DNA from: JALNZF01 sp964447405
GTDB lineage: Bacteria; Nitrospirota; UBA9217
Length of the DNA stretch: 64,000 nucleotides
NCBI GenBank assembly: GCA_964447405.1
Contig: CAYUSP010000005.1
Location: forward strand, 120,039-184,038
Direction of reading: 5' to 3'
Positions 62,584-64,000 of this stretch are shown piece after piece. The first letter of the stretch is position 1; every line of letters begins with the position of its first letter. The notes beneath the pieces are model-generated. The model did not search any database. It worked only from the letters and a program-made list of their open reading frames with translations, and had not been told where the DNA came from. Position numbers and translations under genes: made by a program.

Positions 62584-64000
62584 TTACGGACTAACTCCAT
62601 CCCACCCCGCAATACGCGCAAGCAACCACCATTGTGCCTTCGCAAGACGCAATGCCCCGGCTGAACCAATATGACCAATAGAGCCATCCCCTAAATTGTC
62701 GGAATGAATCACTGGGTAAGTGTGCCCATTCCAAGAAATTGTCTGTTGTATCCCGGTATTATTGAAAGAGAGAATGTCCGCGTAATCAAACAGAATTCGC
62801 GATGAACTAGCCTTAACATAATCGCGAATATATTCATGTTTTAATTGACGCTGATACCCGTTTTCTCCTGAATCAGCATCAACGGGGCCGGTAGTAAAGA
62901 TAACCTTCGTTGGAGCGCCAATACTCTGCGCAAACAGGCGATACTCCTCAGTTGCACTCAAATATGTATCCATACTGACGCGATTGCCGGTTAGGCTGAA
63001 GTCACCGGCATCCAGCCCCCAAATCCGACTCCCATCCGGTCCACCGATCGATGCACCTGCCCAGTGTACGTTGTATATCGGATCTATTGTTCCACCAGGG
63101 CTAATCCAAGTCATGTCCCAGCACCAACCGAAACCAATTGCTGTCAGATTGTAATTATTATCGTAAGAATATTTTATATGATGTTTGATTCTGTCTTTAA
63201 AGGCAGGTTGTTCTGCCAATGGATATGCGTACCAGGTGTACCATCCTGCTTCACCCGAGCCAAAATTCCAACTAGATGCCTCGCGCACAAACTGATTTAC
63301 CCTTAAATGCTGATCAGTGGGCAGTTCTGGAGATGTACCACTTTCTACAACATTAGCGGCAAATTTACTGTCCACCTGCATTAACAATGACATACCATAT
63401 CGATAAGCATAAGAATGGGATTCGCCGGGAATATTGATCCACATTTTTTTTACTTCATCGAGATATCTTTGAGGGATAAGACTGTATTTATCCACGACGG
63501 TGTGGTCGGCAATAATTTGTGTATTTGGCGCCGGAGCTGCGGTAACACTAACTGTGTAGTTCTTTGTTGAAGTATCTTCTGCGACTACTATATATGTTTT
63601 AGGATTGGTATAATCATTAGTTGTAACGCCGCTTATTTGTATAGTACTGCCCACCATGACTGATTGTCCTGTTAACGAAAAAGTGGCCACTAATGCGGTG
63701 AGATTTGTTCCGTTCGGGACGGTTACTGTAATTGCTGTTCCAACGATCGAACTGTTTATTCCCAATATCGAGAATGATGTGATATCCTTAGCTGTATTTG
63801 CGGCATTTGTGACCGTTACTGTATAGTCTTTCGTCGATCCATCAGCTGCCACCACCGTGTACGTTACCGGATTCGTAAAATCGTTCGTTGTGGACCCGGA
63901 CGCCTGGGTTATTCCCCCGATCTTTACTGATGCTCCTGTTATGGTGAATGTGGCGATAAGCCCTGTACGGCTTACTCCATAAGGAAGCGTTACTGAAATG
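62584..64000 (-). CDS. Large repeat-domain secreted protein, truncated by window end
   Basis: The leftward frame stays open to 64000, so the N-terminus is missing. The visible 472 or more codons begin with two or three beta repeats of about 90 residues of DUF5018/cadherin-like type (FTNPVTYTVVAADGSTKDY, then a V-x-V-x-V-T-N pattern). A C-terminal domain of about 300 residues follows: YRYGMSLLMQVDSKFA, EAGWYTWYAYPL and HSDNLGDGSIGHIGSAGALR. The last region resembles an SGNH/GDSL-type esterase tail (Asp-His pair); a proposal only. The next gene downstream is the acyl ligase, and the two are separated by about 297 bp without a clear terminator. Likely secreted and surface-bound. Confidence 0.7.
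   Translation of the reverse strand, partial: ISVTLPYGVSRTGLIATFTITGASVKIGGITQASGSTTNDFTNPVTYTVVAADGSTKDYTVTVTNAANTAKDITSFSILGINSSIVGTAITVTVPNGTNLTALVATFSLTGQSVMVGSTIQISGVTTNDYTNPKTYIVVAEDTSTKNYTVSVTAAPAPNTQIIADHTVVDKYSLIPQRYLDEVKKMWINIPGESHSYAYRYGMSLLMQVDSKFAANVVESGTSPELPTDQHLRVNQFVREASSWNFGSGEAGWYTWYAYPLAEQPAFKDRIKHHIKYSYDNNYNLTAIGFGWCWDMTWISPGGTIDPIYNVHWAGASIGGPDGSRIWGLDAGDFSLTGNRVSMDTYLSATEEYRLFAQSIGAPTKVIFTTGPVDADSGENGYQRQLKHEYIRDYVKASSSRILFDYADILSFNNTGIQQTISWNGHTYPVIHSDNLGDGSIGHIGSAGALRLAKAQWWLLARIAGWDGVSP

Overview
This window comes from a Gram-negative, exopolysaccharide- and pilus-forming bacterium. It encodes a PEP-CTERM/exosortase system with the PrsK/PrsR two-component pair, an inner-membrane-to-surface type IV pilus minor-pilin/PilY1 operon with the PilT motor, several lipoproteins, a phasin, and an AmmeMemoRadiSam protein B. 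This combination fits Nitrospirota or a deltaproteobacterial-type lineage best. No rRNA or tRNA is present to settle it, so the placement is an inference from gene content.

Layout. 0-12 kb: a leftward run with a LuxR-type response regulator, Maf, a short TPR protein, a solitary GspH/FimT-like prepilin, an Ig-like lipoprotein, and a compact minor-pilin operon (small secreted protein, PilY1, FimT, PilV, PilW, PilX) with overlapping start/stop codons. 12-20 kb: Memo-like protein, two TPR/cyclic-nucleotide-binding paralogues, dnaB-rplI, and rightward an EF-Tu-domain-like protein and two oligopeptide permeases. 20-33 kb: a PEP-CTERM protein with a candidate sigma-54 promoter, mltG, ubiB-like kinase, phasin, and the conserved alaS-recX-(pilT)-recA-thpR-cinA cluster, then a STAS-like DUF4325 protein with a 33-bp perfect palindrome at its promoter.

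33-45 kb is an accessory surface-protein island: RCC1-repeat protein, a decayed gene fragment, a zinc-phospholipase-C-like protein, a carboxypeptidase-regulatory-like lipoprotein, and a 2021-residue protein whose six CARDB domains are arranged as an A-B-C block duplicated once. 45-49 kb: STAS-HATPase fusion, pgpA, an HsdR-N-like protein, a GroES with a histone-H1-like lysine tail, an unusual structured non-coding repeat (about 47948-48298), and two small FN3-like lipoproteins.

49.7-62.3 kb is the exosortase/exopolysaccharide locus, all leftward: acyl-CoA ligase, N-acetyl sugar amidotransferase, SGNH-like lipoprotein, acyl carrier protein, asparagine-synthase-like amidotransferase, exosortase, nucleotide-sugar dehydrogenase, PrsK, VanZ-like protein and PrsR. 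Together they would make and modify an extracellular polysaccharide, sort PEP-CTERM proteins to it, and control the regulon through sigma-54. The PEP-CTERM gene at 20.2 kb is the obvious candidate client. The window ends inside a large repeat-domain secreted protein.

The most notable points for follow-up are the structured repeat at 48 kb, the GroES with a lysine-rich tail, the sigma-54 promoter linking the distant PEP-CTERM gene to PrsKR, the TPR-cNMP paralogue family and the palindromic operator before the STAS-like gene.
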